A stretch of DNA of 7,079 bases from Yoonia sp. GTDB taxonomy: Bacteria > Pseudomonadota > Alphaproteobacteria > Rhodobacterales > Rhodobacteraceae. The notes below the pieces were generated by a model. The model was not told the DNA's origin. It made no database searches and saw only the letters and a list, made by a program, of their open reading frames with translations. The DNA lies in assembly GCA_028822885.1 (NCBI GenBank), contig JAPKCP010000175.1:1-7079 (forward strand), written 5' to 3'. Both the position numbers and the translations under genes were made by a program. The first letter of the stretch is position 1; each line of letters begins with the position of its first letter. This document shows positions 1-5,363 of this stretch, in pieces.

Positions 1-3
1 AAA

Positions 4-78
4 TGGTGCCCAGGGGCGGAATCGAACCACCGACACGAGGATTTTCAATCCACTGCTCTACCCCTGAGCTACCCGGGC
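4..78 (-). tRNA. tRNA-Phe (anticodon GAA)
   Basis: Read on the minus strand this folds as a full tRNA with an encoded 3' CCA: acceptor GCCCGGG paired with CCTGGGC (one G-U at 5-68), D stem GCTC/GAGC, anticodon loop TTGAAAA giving anticodon GAA, T stem GGTGG/CCGCC and loop TTCGATT. It is 75 nt with CCA. The anticodon stem GTGGA/TCCTC holds a U-U mismatch at 28-42, yet the other four pairs are sound. It lies 78 nt after the yacG stop on the same strand, so it may be co-transcribed with the infA-maf-RNase-yacG block and then processed. A private promoter was not found. Confidence 0.97.
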
Positions 79-124
79 ACCGGGATGACAAAGTCATCGG
101 GTAGCCGCGTTCTAGGCGGAACGC
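68..124 (-). other. Structured leader between yacG and tRNA-Phe
   Basis: The 78-nt gap holds two inverted repeats on the minus strand. GCGTTC/GAACGC lies at 107-112 and 119-124 with a 6-nt loop. GATGAC/GTCATC lies at 84-89 and 93-98 with a TTT loop. In addition, CGGGTAGC inside the tRNA (68-75, tRNA nt 4-11) is perfectly complementary to GCTACCCG at 98-105, just outside the second hairpin. No U-run follows, so this is not a classical terminator. It is more likely a processing or folding element of pre-tRNA-Phe, or chance. Confidence 0.45.
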
Positions 125-156
125 AGTGAGGTGTCCAGTGCCATTTTGAAAGAATC

Positions 157-351
157 CTAATGCAACTGATCGGGGTTGTTTTCTACCGCTTCACCAAGGG
201 CTTCAGCGAGGTTCTCCATGTCATCTGGATCGCTTGATGCAATGGCATAGCTCCCCGTGAGCCACTTTGCCAAATCCACATCCGCACAGCGCTTAGAGCA
301 AAAGGGGCGGAACTTTTTATCGGTGTCGTGGTTACAAATCGGACAAGACAT
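157..351 (-). CDS. yacG: YacG-type zinc-finger protein (DNA gyrase inhibitor family)
   Basis: This is a 64-residue protein. Four cysteines at C3, C6, C18 and C22 form CPIC-x11-CSKRC, and the segment FRPFCSKRC followed by DVDLAKW is the hallmark of YacG. In E. coli YacG binds zinc and inhibits DNA gyrase by binding GyrB. The tail after residue 36 is acidic and probably flexible. The loop between the two cysteine pairs looks a few residues shorter than in E. coli. I chose ATG at 351 over GTG at 354 because GGAGGG at 358-363 then sits 6 nt upstream rather than 3. The start overlaps the RNase gene's stop as TGATG, so translation is probably coupled. Confidence 0.93.
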   Translation of the reverse strand: MSCPICNHDTDKKFRPFCSKRCADVDLAKWLTGSYAIASSDPDDMENLAEALGEAVENNPDQLH

Positions 352-1382
352 CACGCGCCCTCCGGTAGGGTCCGTGTCAATGTCAGGCGCTCGCGCTTGC
401 GCTGTAATTCAAACAAACCCATTTGGGTCCAGCCCACCATCGAAGTTTCAATTGGGTCAGCCTTTAAGGCCGCACGCAAGGATTGCTCAACTTGCTTTCG
501 ATGTGCTTTGGACATCGGTGCAAAGTCCACGGTAATCTGTCCGCCTAAGCCACGTAGGCGAAGCGCCCTTGGTAGGGCACGACACGCAGCAAGGTTAGCC
601 TTGAGAGCCGCCGCAGGGGACGTATCACCGCCTGTGTTCACATCCACCGCCACCAAGGCGCGTGTTGGTTCGACATACAGCGTCCCTTCGCCAATCGTGA
701 CCATTGGGTCCGACAAGCCATCGATCTGATCCAACACACCAAGATGTTCAAAACTGCCCGCCTCGGTCACGACTTCTGCACGACCGGTCCATTCACGCCA
801 TGCGACTGTGTGGGGTCCGTCGCCTTCGGTCAATGCCTCTGGTTCGGTCCCTTCGCCTTCAGCCATAATAGCATCAGCAAGGGTCAGCATCGCCTCAATG
901 TCGTCAACGATTTCGCCAACATCCGCTGCCGCACATGAAGACCGCATGATTAACCCATGGTCACCTTCGTGCACTGAATGGGCCAATTCAAGCAGGCGGT
1001 CGCGTTGTTCGTCATCAATTTGGCGAGAAACGTTAATGCCGGGTTTGCCCGGTGTCACAATGGCATAGCGACTTTTGAACAGGACACGGTCAGTAACCGG
1101 GACAGCTTTACCGCCCTCAGCGTACCCAGTGACCTGCACAAGCATGGGTTGGCCCGGACGCAGGCCTTTACTGTAGCGCAGAAACGCCGTGTCCCCGTCA
1201 GGAAGGCGCAGCATCATACCGCCTTGCCCCTTCAATGGCCTATCGCAGATCGCCCGAAAAATCGCCCCCGGACGTGGCGCATCAATATCGTCAATCAGCA
1301 AATCATCGAGCTTACCATCCACCAGATACGCTGCGGCCTCACGGTCACCAATATGGTCCAGAACGATCGTACGGCCTATCAT
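351..1382 (-). CDS. Short RNase E/G-type endoribonuclease lacking the zinc-link
   Basis: This 343-residue protein belongs to the Rne/Rng family of single-strand endoribonucleases, which act in mRNA decay and rRNA/tRNA maturation. The catalytic metal-binding pattern is visible as VDVNTG (D247, N249) and TVDF (D286). GLIMRSS near R147 matches the 5'-monophosphate sensor (IVRTAG in E. coli). The N-terminal region around residues 15-105 fits a divergent S1 segment. The protein ends shortly after GLFEL, where E. coli RNase E continues into the CPRCSGTG zinc-link and small domain, so the parts that build the tetramer are missing. The start at ATG 1382 is preferred: it overlaps the maf stop as ATGA, has GGAG at 1390-1393, and begins with MIGRTIVLDH as expected. 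An in-frame upstream extension lies entirely inside maf. It may be a specialised paralogue beside a full RNase E elsewhere in the genome. Confidence 0.88.
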   Translation of the reverse strand: MIGRTIVLDHIGDREAAAYLVDGKLDDLLIDDIDAPRPGAIFRAICDRPLKGQGGMMLRLPDGDTAFLRYSKGLRPGQPMLVQVTGYAEGGKAVPVTDRVLFKSRYAIVTPGKPGINVSRQIDDEQRDRLLELAHSVHEGDHGLIMRSSCAAADVGEIVDDIEAMLTLADAIMAEGEGTEPEALTEGDGPHTVAWREWTGRAEVVTEAGSFEHLGVLDQIDGLSDPMVTIGEGTLYVEPTRALVAVDVNTGGDTSPAAALKANLAACRALPRALRLRGLGGQITVDFAPMSKAHRKQVEQSLRAALKADPIETSMVGWTQMGLFELQRKRERLTLTRTLPEGA

Positions 1383-1984
1383 GGCGTCTCTCCGAATAGG
1401 GGGAATCCTGCGGAAGTGAGCAGGGCTGTGGTTTCGGGCAATGGCAGCCCCATGACTGCATGAAATGATCCGTTGATCCACGGGATGAAGGCTGCAGCAG
1501 GGCCTTGGATGCCATATCCGCCCGCCTTACCTTGCCAGTCGCCTGTGGACAGATACCAATTCACCTCAGTATTTGAGAGGCGCTTCATGGATACAGTCGT
1601 TTGTACGTCTTTGCACCACACACGGTCACCGCGCTTGACGGCAACAGCGGTGATTACCTTGTGACGACGGCCGGACATGGCGTGTAGGAACGTCGCAGCC
1701 TGTGCTGCATCTGCAGGTTTGCCCATAATGCGGCGACCCAATGCAACAGTTGTATCAGCGCAAAGGACAACTTCATCCTCTGCTAAGTCGACCGCTTCTG
1801 CCTTTTCACGGGCGATGCGGTTGACATAATCCCGGGGGAGTTCTGCTTTGCGTGGGTCTTCATCAATATCGGGGGGGCGGATGGCAGCAGGTGTCAGCCC
1901 AAGCTGCGCCAATAGCTCCAGCCGCCGAGGCGAACCAGAGCCTAGAATCAACCGCAGGCCGGGGTTAACCGGCATGACGGTCAT
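1379..1984 (-). CDS. maf: Maf family nucleoside triphosphate pyrophosphatase (YhdE type)
   Basis: This 201-residue protein belongs to the Maf/YceF/YhdE family of cytosolic enzymes that hydrolyse non-canonical or surplus NTPs to NMP and pyrophosphate. The signature GSGSPRR (15-21) is the nucleotide-binding motif, ADTTV carries the catalytic D77, and KP (89-90), SGR (104-106) and KAGGYGIQG (153-161) are all intact. The KAG-YGIQG form resembles YhdE (dTTP/UTP pyrophosphatase) more than YceF (m7GTP). Start ATG 1984 overlaps the infA stop as ATGA. No good Shine-Dalgarno is seen, which fits coupling to infA; ATG 1975 is an alternative three codons in. The gene contains a run of seven G on the plus strand at 1871-1877, in frame here. 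Confidence 0.96.
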   Translation of the reverse strand: MTVMPVNPGLRLILGSGSPRRLELLAQLGLTPAAIRPPDIDEDPRKAELPRDYVNRIAREKAEAVDLAEDEVVLCADTTVALGRRIMGKPADAAQAATFLHAMSGRRHKVITAVAVKRGDRVWCKDVQTTVSMKRLSNTEVNWYLSTGDWQGKAGGYGIQGPAAAFIPWINGSFHAVMGLPLPETTALLTSAGFPLFGETP

Positions 1985-2199
1985 TTAAAGCGGTAGTTGA
2001 TCCGACCCTTAGTCAGATCGTACGGGGTCATTTCGACCTGTACTTTGTCGCCAGCCAGAACACGGATGCGATTTTTGCGCATCTTACCTGCCGTATGTGC
2101 GATGATCTCATGGCCGTTTTCCAGCTCGACCCGAAATGTCGCGTTCGGCAAGAGTTCCTTCACGACGCCGGGAAATTCGAGCAGTTCTTCCTTGGCCAT
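1981..2199 (-). CDS. infA: Translation initiation factor IF-1
   Basis: This 72-residue protein has the exact length and sequence character of bacterial IF-1: MAKEELLEFPG, then the OB-fold core with NGHEIIAHTAGKMRKN, VLAGDKVQVEMTPYDL and the end KGRINYRFK. IF-1 binds the 30S A site and works with IF-2 and IF-3 during initiation. The start at 2199 is set by the conserved MAKEE and an AGGAG at 2205-2209 with a 5-nt spacer; an upstream in-frame ATG at 2217 has no family support. It is the first gene of the infA-maf-RNase-yacG block, and its TGA overlaps the maf ATG by 4 nt. The 280-nt region upstream probably holds its promoter. Confidence 0.97.
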   Translation of the reverse strand: MAKEELLEFPGVVKELLPNATFRVELENGHEIIAHTAGKMRKNRIRVLAGDKVQVEMTPYDLTKGRINYRFK

Positions 2200-2422
2200 G
2201 GTCTCTCCTGAATACATAAAACGGGGTTAAGTCCCGTGAAGCGCTACATGCCCCCCCTTCTTCCAAATAACAAGCGTAAAGGCACATTTACGTTTGAACA
2301 CAGCGCACTTTGACGCGAAGTTGTGGAGATTGGGCATTCAGGATTTACGTTACGCGTCAAGCACCGATGCCTTGGTCGTGTGACCAACAGTTGAATCGCC
2401 CAGCGATGCTTGCCTTTAATAC
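2200..2422 (-). promoter_or_regulatory. infA leader and promoter region with several inverted repeats
   Basis: No gene is credible here. On the minus strand, in order, I see: ATCGC/GCGAT (2395-2399, 2403-2407); TTGGTC-ACAC-GACCAA, a perfect 6-bp hairpin or operator-like palindrome (2372-2387); TTGACG at 2355-2360, a good -35 hexamer but without a convincing -10 at 16-18 nt; TTGACGCG/CGCGTCAA as an 8-bp inverted repeat (2353-2360, 2310-2317); a purine-rich tract ending in seven G (2251-2257) followed by ATGTAG (2244-2249); and an ACGGG/CCCGT hairpin with TTTA after it (2217-2237), 7 nt upstream of the infA Shine-Dalgarno. The infA promoter must lie here if the upstream terminator works, but I cannot place it firmly. 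Confidence 0.5.
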
Positions 2423-2445
2423 AAAAAATCGCGCGTAAGCGACTT
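2423..2445 (-). terminator. Rho-independent terminator after the hisD-UPF0262-phosphatase block
   Basis: On the minus strand AAGTCGC (2439-2445) pairs with GCGATTT (2426-2432), with one G-U pair and a TTACGC loop, and the stem runs into six consecutive T (2423-2428). It sits 34 nt after the phosphatase stop codon and separates that block from infA. Confidence 0.8.
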
Positions 2446-2479
2446 GTTTGATCTCCGCCAAGCATGTTGAAAGATGGCC

Positions 2480-2956
2480 TTAACCAGTAGACCCCGCACC
2501 CCAGCGTTCAATCAGTTTCGAAATGATTTGATCGCGCGCTTGGCGATAATTTACAAGTTGGACGTCGCGGCTATCTCCCAAGCCCGTGGGATCAAGAATC
2601 GGCCAATACTCCACTTCAATATGGTAGAACTGGGTCAGGTCCAAAGCCCGACGTTGGCTTGCCGGCGACAGCGCAAGGACAAGATCAAACGATGACAGAT
2701 CATCACCCCAATCCTCCATCTGGTCGAAACTACGGGATTGGTGCCGCGACAATTCTACGCCAATTTCTTGGCACACGGCGACTGAAAACCCATCAATCTC
2801 AAGGTCATTCCTCACGCCAACGGACTGAATATAGCATTCCGTCCCATACAGCTTTTTCATGATCCCTTCGGCCATCGGGGACCGGACTGCGTTATGGTCG
2901 CAGCAAAATAAAACCGACTGGGGCAAATCCTGAAGTATTTTGTCCCCGTCAGCCAT
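2480..2956 (-). CDS. Low-molecular-weight protein-tyrosine-phosphatase-like protein
   Basis: This 158-residue protein has the phosphate-binding loop C-x5-R-S: C19, R25 and S26 in CDHNAVRSPM. A late Asp in LDPTG (D122) fits the general acid of low-molecular-weight phosphatases. The loop is closer to the ArsC-like branch (CxHNxxRS) than to classical CxGNxCRSP. Its other cysteines are C18, C41 and C62, and I see none where thioredoxin-linked arsenate reductases carry their second and third cysteines, so arsenate reduction is unlikely. The start ATG 2956 lies 1 nt after the UPF0262 stop, with GGTGG upstream. An earlier GTG at 2980 would overlap that gene by 23 nt and has no ribosome site. Substrate unknown; its place behind hisD allows a role near histidine metabolism, which is only inference. 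Confidence 0.88.
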   Translation of the reverse strand: MADGDKILQDLPQSVLFCCDHNAVRSPMAEGIMKKLYGTECYIQSVGVRNDLEIDGFSVAVCQEIGVELSRHQSRSFDQMEDWGDDLSSFDLVLALSPASQRRALDLTQFYHIEVEYWPILDPTGLGDSRDVQLVNYRQARDQIISKLIERWGAGSTG

Positions 2957-2957
2957 C

Positions 2958-3437
2958 TTATCCACCAAAATGTAGGACACAGATTAGCGTGAACAGTCGG
3001 CGGGCAGTGTCAATATCGACCTCTGCCTTGCCTTCAAGCCGTTCTTGCAAAACGCGGGCCCCTTCATTGTGGATACCACGGCGGGCCATATCAATCGTCT
3101 CAATCTGGCTTGGTGGGAGGGTCTTCACAGCCTCAAAGTAGCTCTCGCAAATTTGGAAATAGTCTTTCACAACTTGGCGGAACGGACCCAGTGAAAGATG
3201 AAATTCGCCAGCCTCTGCAGCATCTCCTGTGGCGATCGCAAAAACAAGCCGGCGTTCACGAATGGACAGGCTTAAGCGATACGGCCCAACAGGAATTGCA
3301 CGCCCCTCTCGCGGTGCTGGGACAAAACTATTGTCCTCAAGCAGATCGAACATCGCAACCTTGCGTTCCTGTTCGATCTCAGGTGTCGGTGGCGGTAGTG
3401 CACTATCGTCAAGCTCAATATGAGAAATCCGGTTCAT
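2958..3437 (-). CDS. UPF0262 family protein, function unknown
   Basis: This 159-residue protein resembles the UPF0262 family of alphaproteobacteria. Visible traits are an acidic, proline-containing N-terminus (residues 9-30), a beta-rich middle with VGPYRLSLSIRERRLVFAI, and a helical C-terminal half containing YFEAVKTLPPSQIETIDMAR and RRGIHNEGA, ending in LICVLHFGG. There is no signal peptide or membrane segment and no catalytic motif I can name. The ATG overlaps the hisD stop as ATGA; a weak GGGA lies 7 nt upstream. The tight placement between hisD and the phosphatase suggests co-expression and perhaps a shared process. The family name is recalled from resemblance, not searched. Confidence 0.85.
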   Translation of the reverse strand: MNRISHIELDDSALPPPTPEIEQERKVAMFDLLEDNSFVPAPREGRAIPVGPYRLSLSIRERRLVFAIATGDAAEAGEFHLSLGPFRQVVKDYFQICESYFEAVKTLPPSQIETIDMARRGIHNEGARVLQERLEGKAEVDIDTARRLFTLICVLHFGG

Positions 3438-4744
3438 GATATATTCCCGTTCAGACGGTCTAAACGGGCGCGCACAGACAGACCATGTGCCTCTAGGCTT
3501 TCTGATTTGGCGAGGCGCTCAGCCGAGGGGCCAATCGCCGCTAATGCGTCGGGGGTCATGCGGGCCAAGGTCGTGCGTTTCACAAAATCCATCACAGACA
3601 ATCCACTTGAAAACCGGGCCGTGCGCGACGTCGGAAGCACGTGGTTCGGGCCGCCAATATAATCACCAATTGCTTCTGGGGTCCAAGCCCCAATGAAAAT
3701 AGCACCCGCATGCGTTACTTTGTCAGCAAGCCCGTCCGCATCCGCCACACAAAGCTCAAGGTGCTCTGGCGCAATGCGATCCGACAAGACGACAGCTTCT
3801 TCCAAATCAGTGACTGTAATCACCGCGCCAAAATCACGCCAGCTTGCACGTGCAATATCGCGACGCTCAAGCGTTTCGAGCCGTTTTTCAACGGCATTTG
3901 CAACTGCCTGACCAAAAGCAGCATCATCAGTGATCAACAGCGATTGCGCACTTTCATCGTGTTCAGCCTGAGACAATAAATCAAGCGCTATCCAATCGGG
4001 ATCGTTGTCCTTATCCGCAATGACAAGAATCTCTGACGGACCGGCAATCATGTCGATCCCAACTTTGCCAAACACACGACGCTTGGCAGCCGCAACAAAA
4101 GCATTGCCGGGTCCCGTAATCTTGTCGACTGGGGCAATCGTTTCAGTGCCATACGCCAGTGCTGCAATCGCTTGTGCACCGCCAATGCGGTAGATTTCAT
4201 CAACGCCGGCGATACGCGCGGCTAACAACACAAGTGGATTCACAGCGCCGTCTGGGGTTGGCACCGTTATAGCCAACCGACCAACACCCGCAACTTTTGC
4301 TGGGATTGCGTTCATTAAGACCGACGACGGATATGTCGCCAATCCACCGGGTACATAAAGACCTGCCGCGGACACGGGCGTCCAGCGCCAGCCAAGTGTC
4401 GCGCCTACATCGTCGGTCCAGATCTGGTCGTCAGGCATTTGGCGCGAATGGTATGCGCGAATACGGTCGGCTGCCATTTCAAGCGCGGCGCGGTCTTCAA
4501 CAGAAACCTTTGCGCATTCCGCAGCAATATCTGCTTCTGAGAACCGCAGCGTGTCAGCGGTTAACATCAACCTATCAAACTTGGCAGTCAGCTCCAGAAC
4601 AGCAGCATCGCCGCGTCTACGCACGTCAGCGATGATATCCACCACGACCTGATCTACATCGGGTGAATCTTCGCGTTTTGCGCCAAGCAAGGCAACAAAC
4701 TGCGTTTCAAAATCGGCATCAGAACTGGAAAGAAACTGTGGCAT
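3434..4744 (-). CDS. hisD: Histidinol dehydrogenase
   Basis: This 436-residue enzyme performs the last two NAD-dependent oxidations of histidine synthesis, L-histidinol to histidinal to histidine, as a cytosolic zinc-dependent homodimer. The key residues are all present: zinc ligands Q259 and H262 in LLSQAEHDE, D361 in GDYIGG and H420 in EAHGLSV, and the catalytic pair E327 and H328 in IAPEHLEL. GPGNAFVAAAKR and DMIAGPSEIL are further family signatures. The length is normal. The start ATG 4744 has AAGGAG at 4751-4756 with a 6-nt spacer. It leads a three-gene block with UPF0262 and the phosphatase-like gene. No other his gene is in the window. Confidence 0.98.
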   Translation of the reverse strand: MPQFLSSSDADFETQFVALLGAKREDSPDVDQVVVDIIADVRRRGDAAVLELTAKFDRLMLTADTLRFSEADIAAECAKVSVEDRAALEMAADRIRAYHSRQMPDDQIWTDDVGATLGWRWTPVSAAGLYVPGGLATYPSSVLMNAIPAKVAGVGRLAITVPTPDGAVNPLVLLAARIAGVDEIYRIGGAQAIAALAYGTETIAPVDKITGPGNAFVAAAKRRVFGKVGIDMIAGPSEILVIADKDNDPDWIALDLLSQAEHDESAQSLLITDDAAFGQAVANAVEKRLETLERRDIARASWRDFGAVITVTDLEEAVVLSDRIAPEHLELCVADADGLADKVTHAGAIFIGAWTPEAIGDYIGGPNHVLPTSRTARFSSGLSVMDFVKRTTLARMTPDALAAIGPSAERLAKSESLEAHGLSVRARLDRLNGNIS

Positions 4745-4763
4745 GGGTTACTCCTTGTAGCCC
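4745..4763 (-). promoter_or_regulatory. Hairpin presenting the hisD ribosome binding site
   Basis: On the minus strand GGGCTAC (4757-4763) can pair with GTAACCC (4745-4751) with a single C-A mismatch, leaving AAGGA of the Shine-Dalgarno in a 5-nt loop directly before the ATG. This could present or partly mask the site. It might also be chance: only six pairs, interrupted. Confidence 0.4.
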
Positions 4764-4791
4764 TCATATCGCCGACAGGCTGGGCCATCAA
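4763..4791 (-). promoter_or_regulatory. Weak candidate promoter for hisD
   Basis: TTGATG (4786-4791) and TATGAG (4763-4768) are separated by exactly 17 nt and each match the sigma-70 type consensus at four of six positions. Transcription would then start near 4756, only about 12 nt before the ATG, giving a very short leader and excluding the hairpin just downstream. The match is modest and the call is tentative. Confidence 0.25.
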
Positions 4792-4821
4792 TGCGCGACC
4801 CCCACTTCTTTGGTTTTCTTT

Positions 4822-4861
4822 AAATCCCCGCCGGAGGCTACGAATTTTCGCGAAAATTCGT
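4822..4861 (-). terminator. 22-bp perfect palindrome plus GC-rich hairpin after the DUF2948 gene
   Basis: Positions 4840-4861 form a perfect palindrome whose left half is ACGAATTTTCG, beginning 7 nt after the DUF2948 stop. On the minus strand it is followed at once by CCTC-CGGC-GGGG (4826-4837) and ATTT. An intrastrand hairpin of 8-9 pairs can form, and the second element is a weak stem with a short U tail. This probably ends the murA-DUF2948 transcript. From memory, similar GCCTCCGGCGGGGAT-TTT units recur between genes in Rhodobacteraceae; that was not checked. Confidence 0.6.
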
Positions 4862-4868
4862 GATGCGC

Positions 4869-5363
4869 TCAAATGTTATGCTTTGGTGCCATCCTAGACG
4901 GCGCAATGTATGGTCGCGTCACATCGCGCAAAACCACCTCAAGCGCTTCAACGTCCACCGCAATCGCACCATCACCGGCAAGGGTCATTTCAACACGGCC
5001 CATTCCATCCTCAGTCGGATGAAATACCAGCGACAGAAGCGAATACACCATGTCATTATCCGCAGGATCAACCCCTTGGGTCTTTACCACCATGACGTCC
5101 TCAAGAACCAAGACCGCTTGAACCCGTTCAAAATCTCGCTTGCGAGTCTCAGCACGCGCTGCATCTTCCCACCGACACCTGTTGAGTAGAATCGCAAACC
5201 GACGGGTTTTGCGGTCCCATTTCATTTCAGCCGCGGGAAAAATGGCATCTTGCACTAACGCAGCAATCACGTTGAGATCTTCGATGTCAAACGCCTTAAG
5301 GCGTAGCGGCGCGTCTCCACCGTCTTCAAAGCGGGCATCTTCAATACGATTGTCGTCGGTCAT
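4869..5363 (-). CDS. DUF2948 family protein, function unknown
   Basis: This 164-residue soluble protein resembles DUF2948 proteins of alphaproteobacteria. The recognisable core runs from about residue 13: PLRLKAFDIEDL, VQDAIFPAAEMKW, RRFAILLNRCRWE, ERVQAVLVLEDV, then LSLVF and TLAGDGAIAVDVEALEVVLRDVTRPY near the end. The mix of short strands and helices suggests a compact alpha-beta fold. No catalytic motif, signal or membrane segment is seen. The ATG overlaps the murA stop as ATGA, with AGGGA only 2 nt before the start, so it probably depends on murA translation. Linkage to murA hints at the cell envelope but proves nothing. Confidence 0.87.
   Translation of the reverse strand: MTDDNRIEDARFEDGGDAPLRLKAFDIEDLNVIAALVQDAIFPAAEMKWDRKTRRFAILLNRCRWEDAARAETRKRDFERVQAVLVLEDVMVVKTQGVDPADNDMVYSLLSLVFHPTEDGMGRVEMTLAGDGAIAVDVEALEVVLRDVTRPYIAPSRMAPKHNI

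Noticed and set aside
328..729. 133-codon open frame on the plus strand
   Set aside because: Antisense shadow of the RNase E/G-like gene with low-complexity Arg/Ala/Ser composition.
978..1463. 161-codon open frame on the plus strand
   Set aside because: It lies opposite the RNase E/G-like and maf genes, has no family resemblance or ribosome site, and reads as antisense of real coding sequence.
1383..1481. N-terminal extension of the RNase E/G-like protein by 33 residues
   Set aside because: The extension is out-of-frame maf sequence; the ATGA overlap, GGAG site and family start at MIGRTIVL favour ATG 1382.
2244..2465. 73-codon minus-strand frame between the phosphatase and infA genes
   Set aside because: It runs through the intrinsic terminator and inverted repeats, has no domain character or ribosome site, and ends in the ATG-TAG element.
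2480..2956. Arsenate reductase (ArsC)
   Set aside because: The P-loop resembles ArsC, but the resolving cysteines of the thioredoxin-linked type are not seen and no ars genes are nearby.
2957..2980. GTG start at 2980 for the phosphatase-like gene
   Set aside because: It has no Shine-Dalgarno and overlaps UPF0262 by 23 nt; ATG 2956 directly follows the UPF0262 stop.
4654..4872. 72-codon minus-strand frame across the hisD leader
   Set aside because: It overlaps the hisD start in another frame and runs through the palindrome; no family resemblance.
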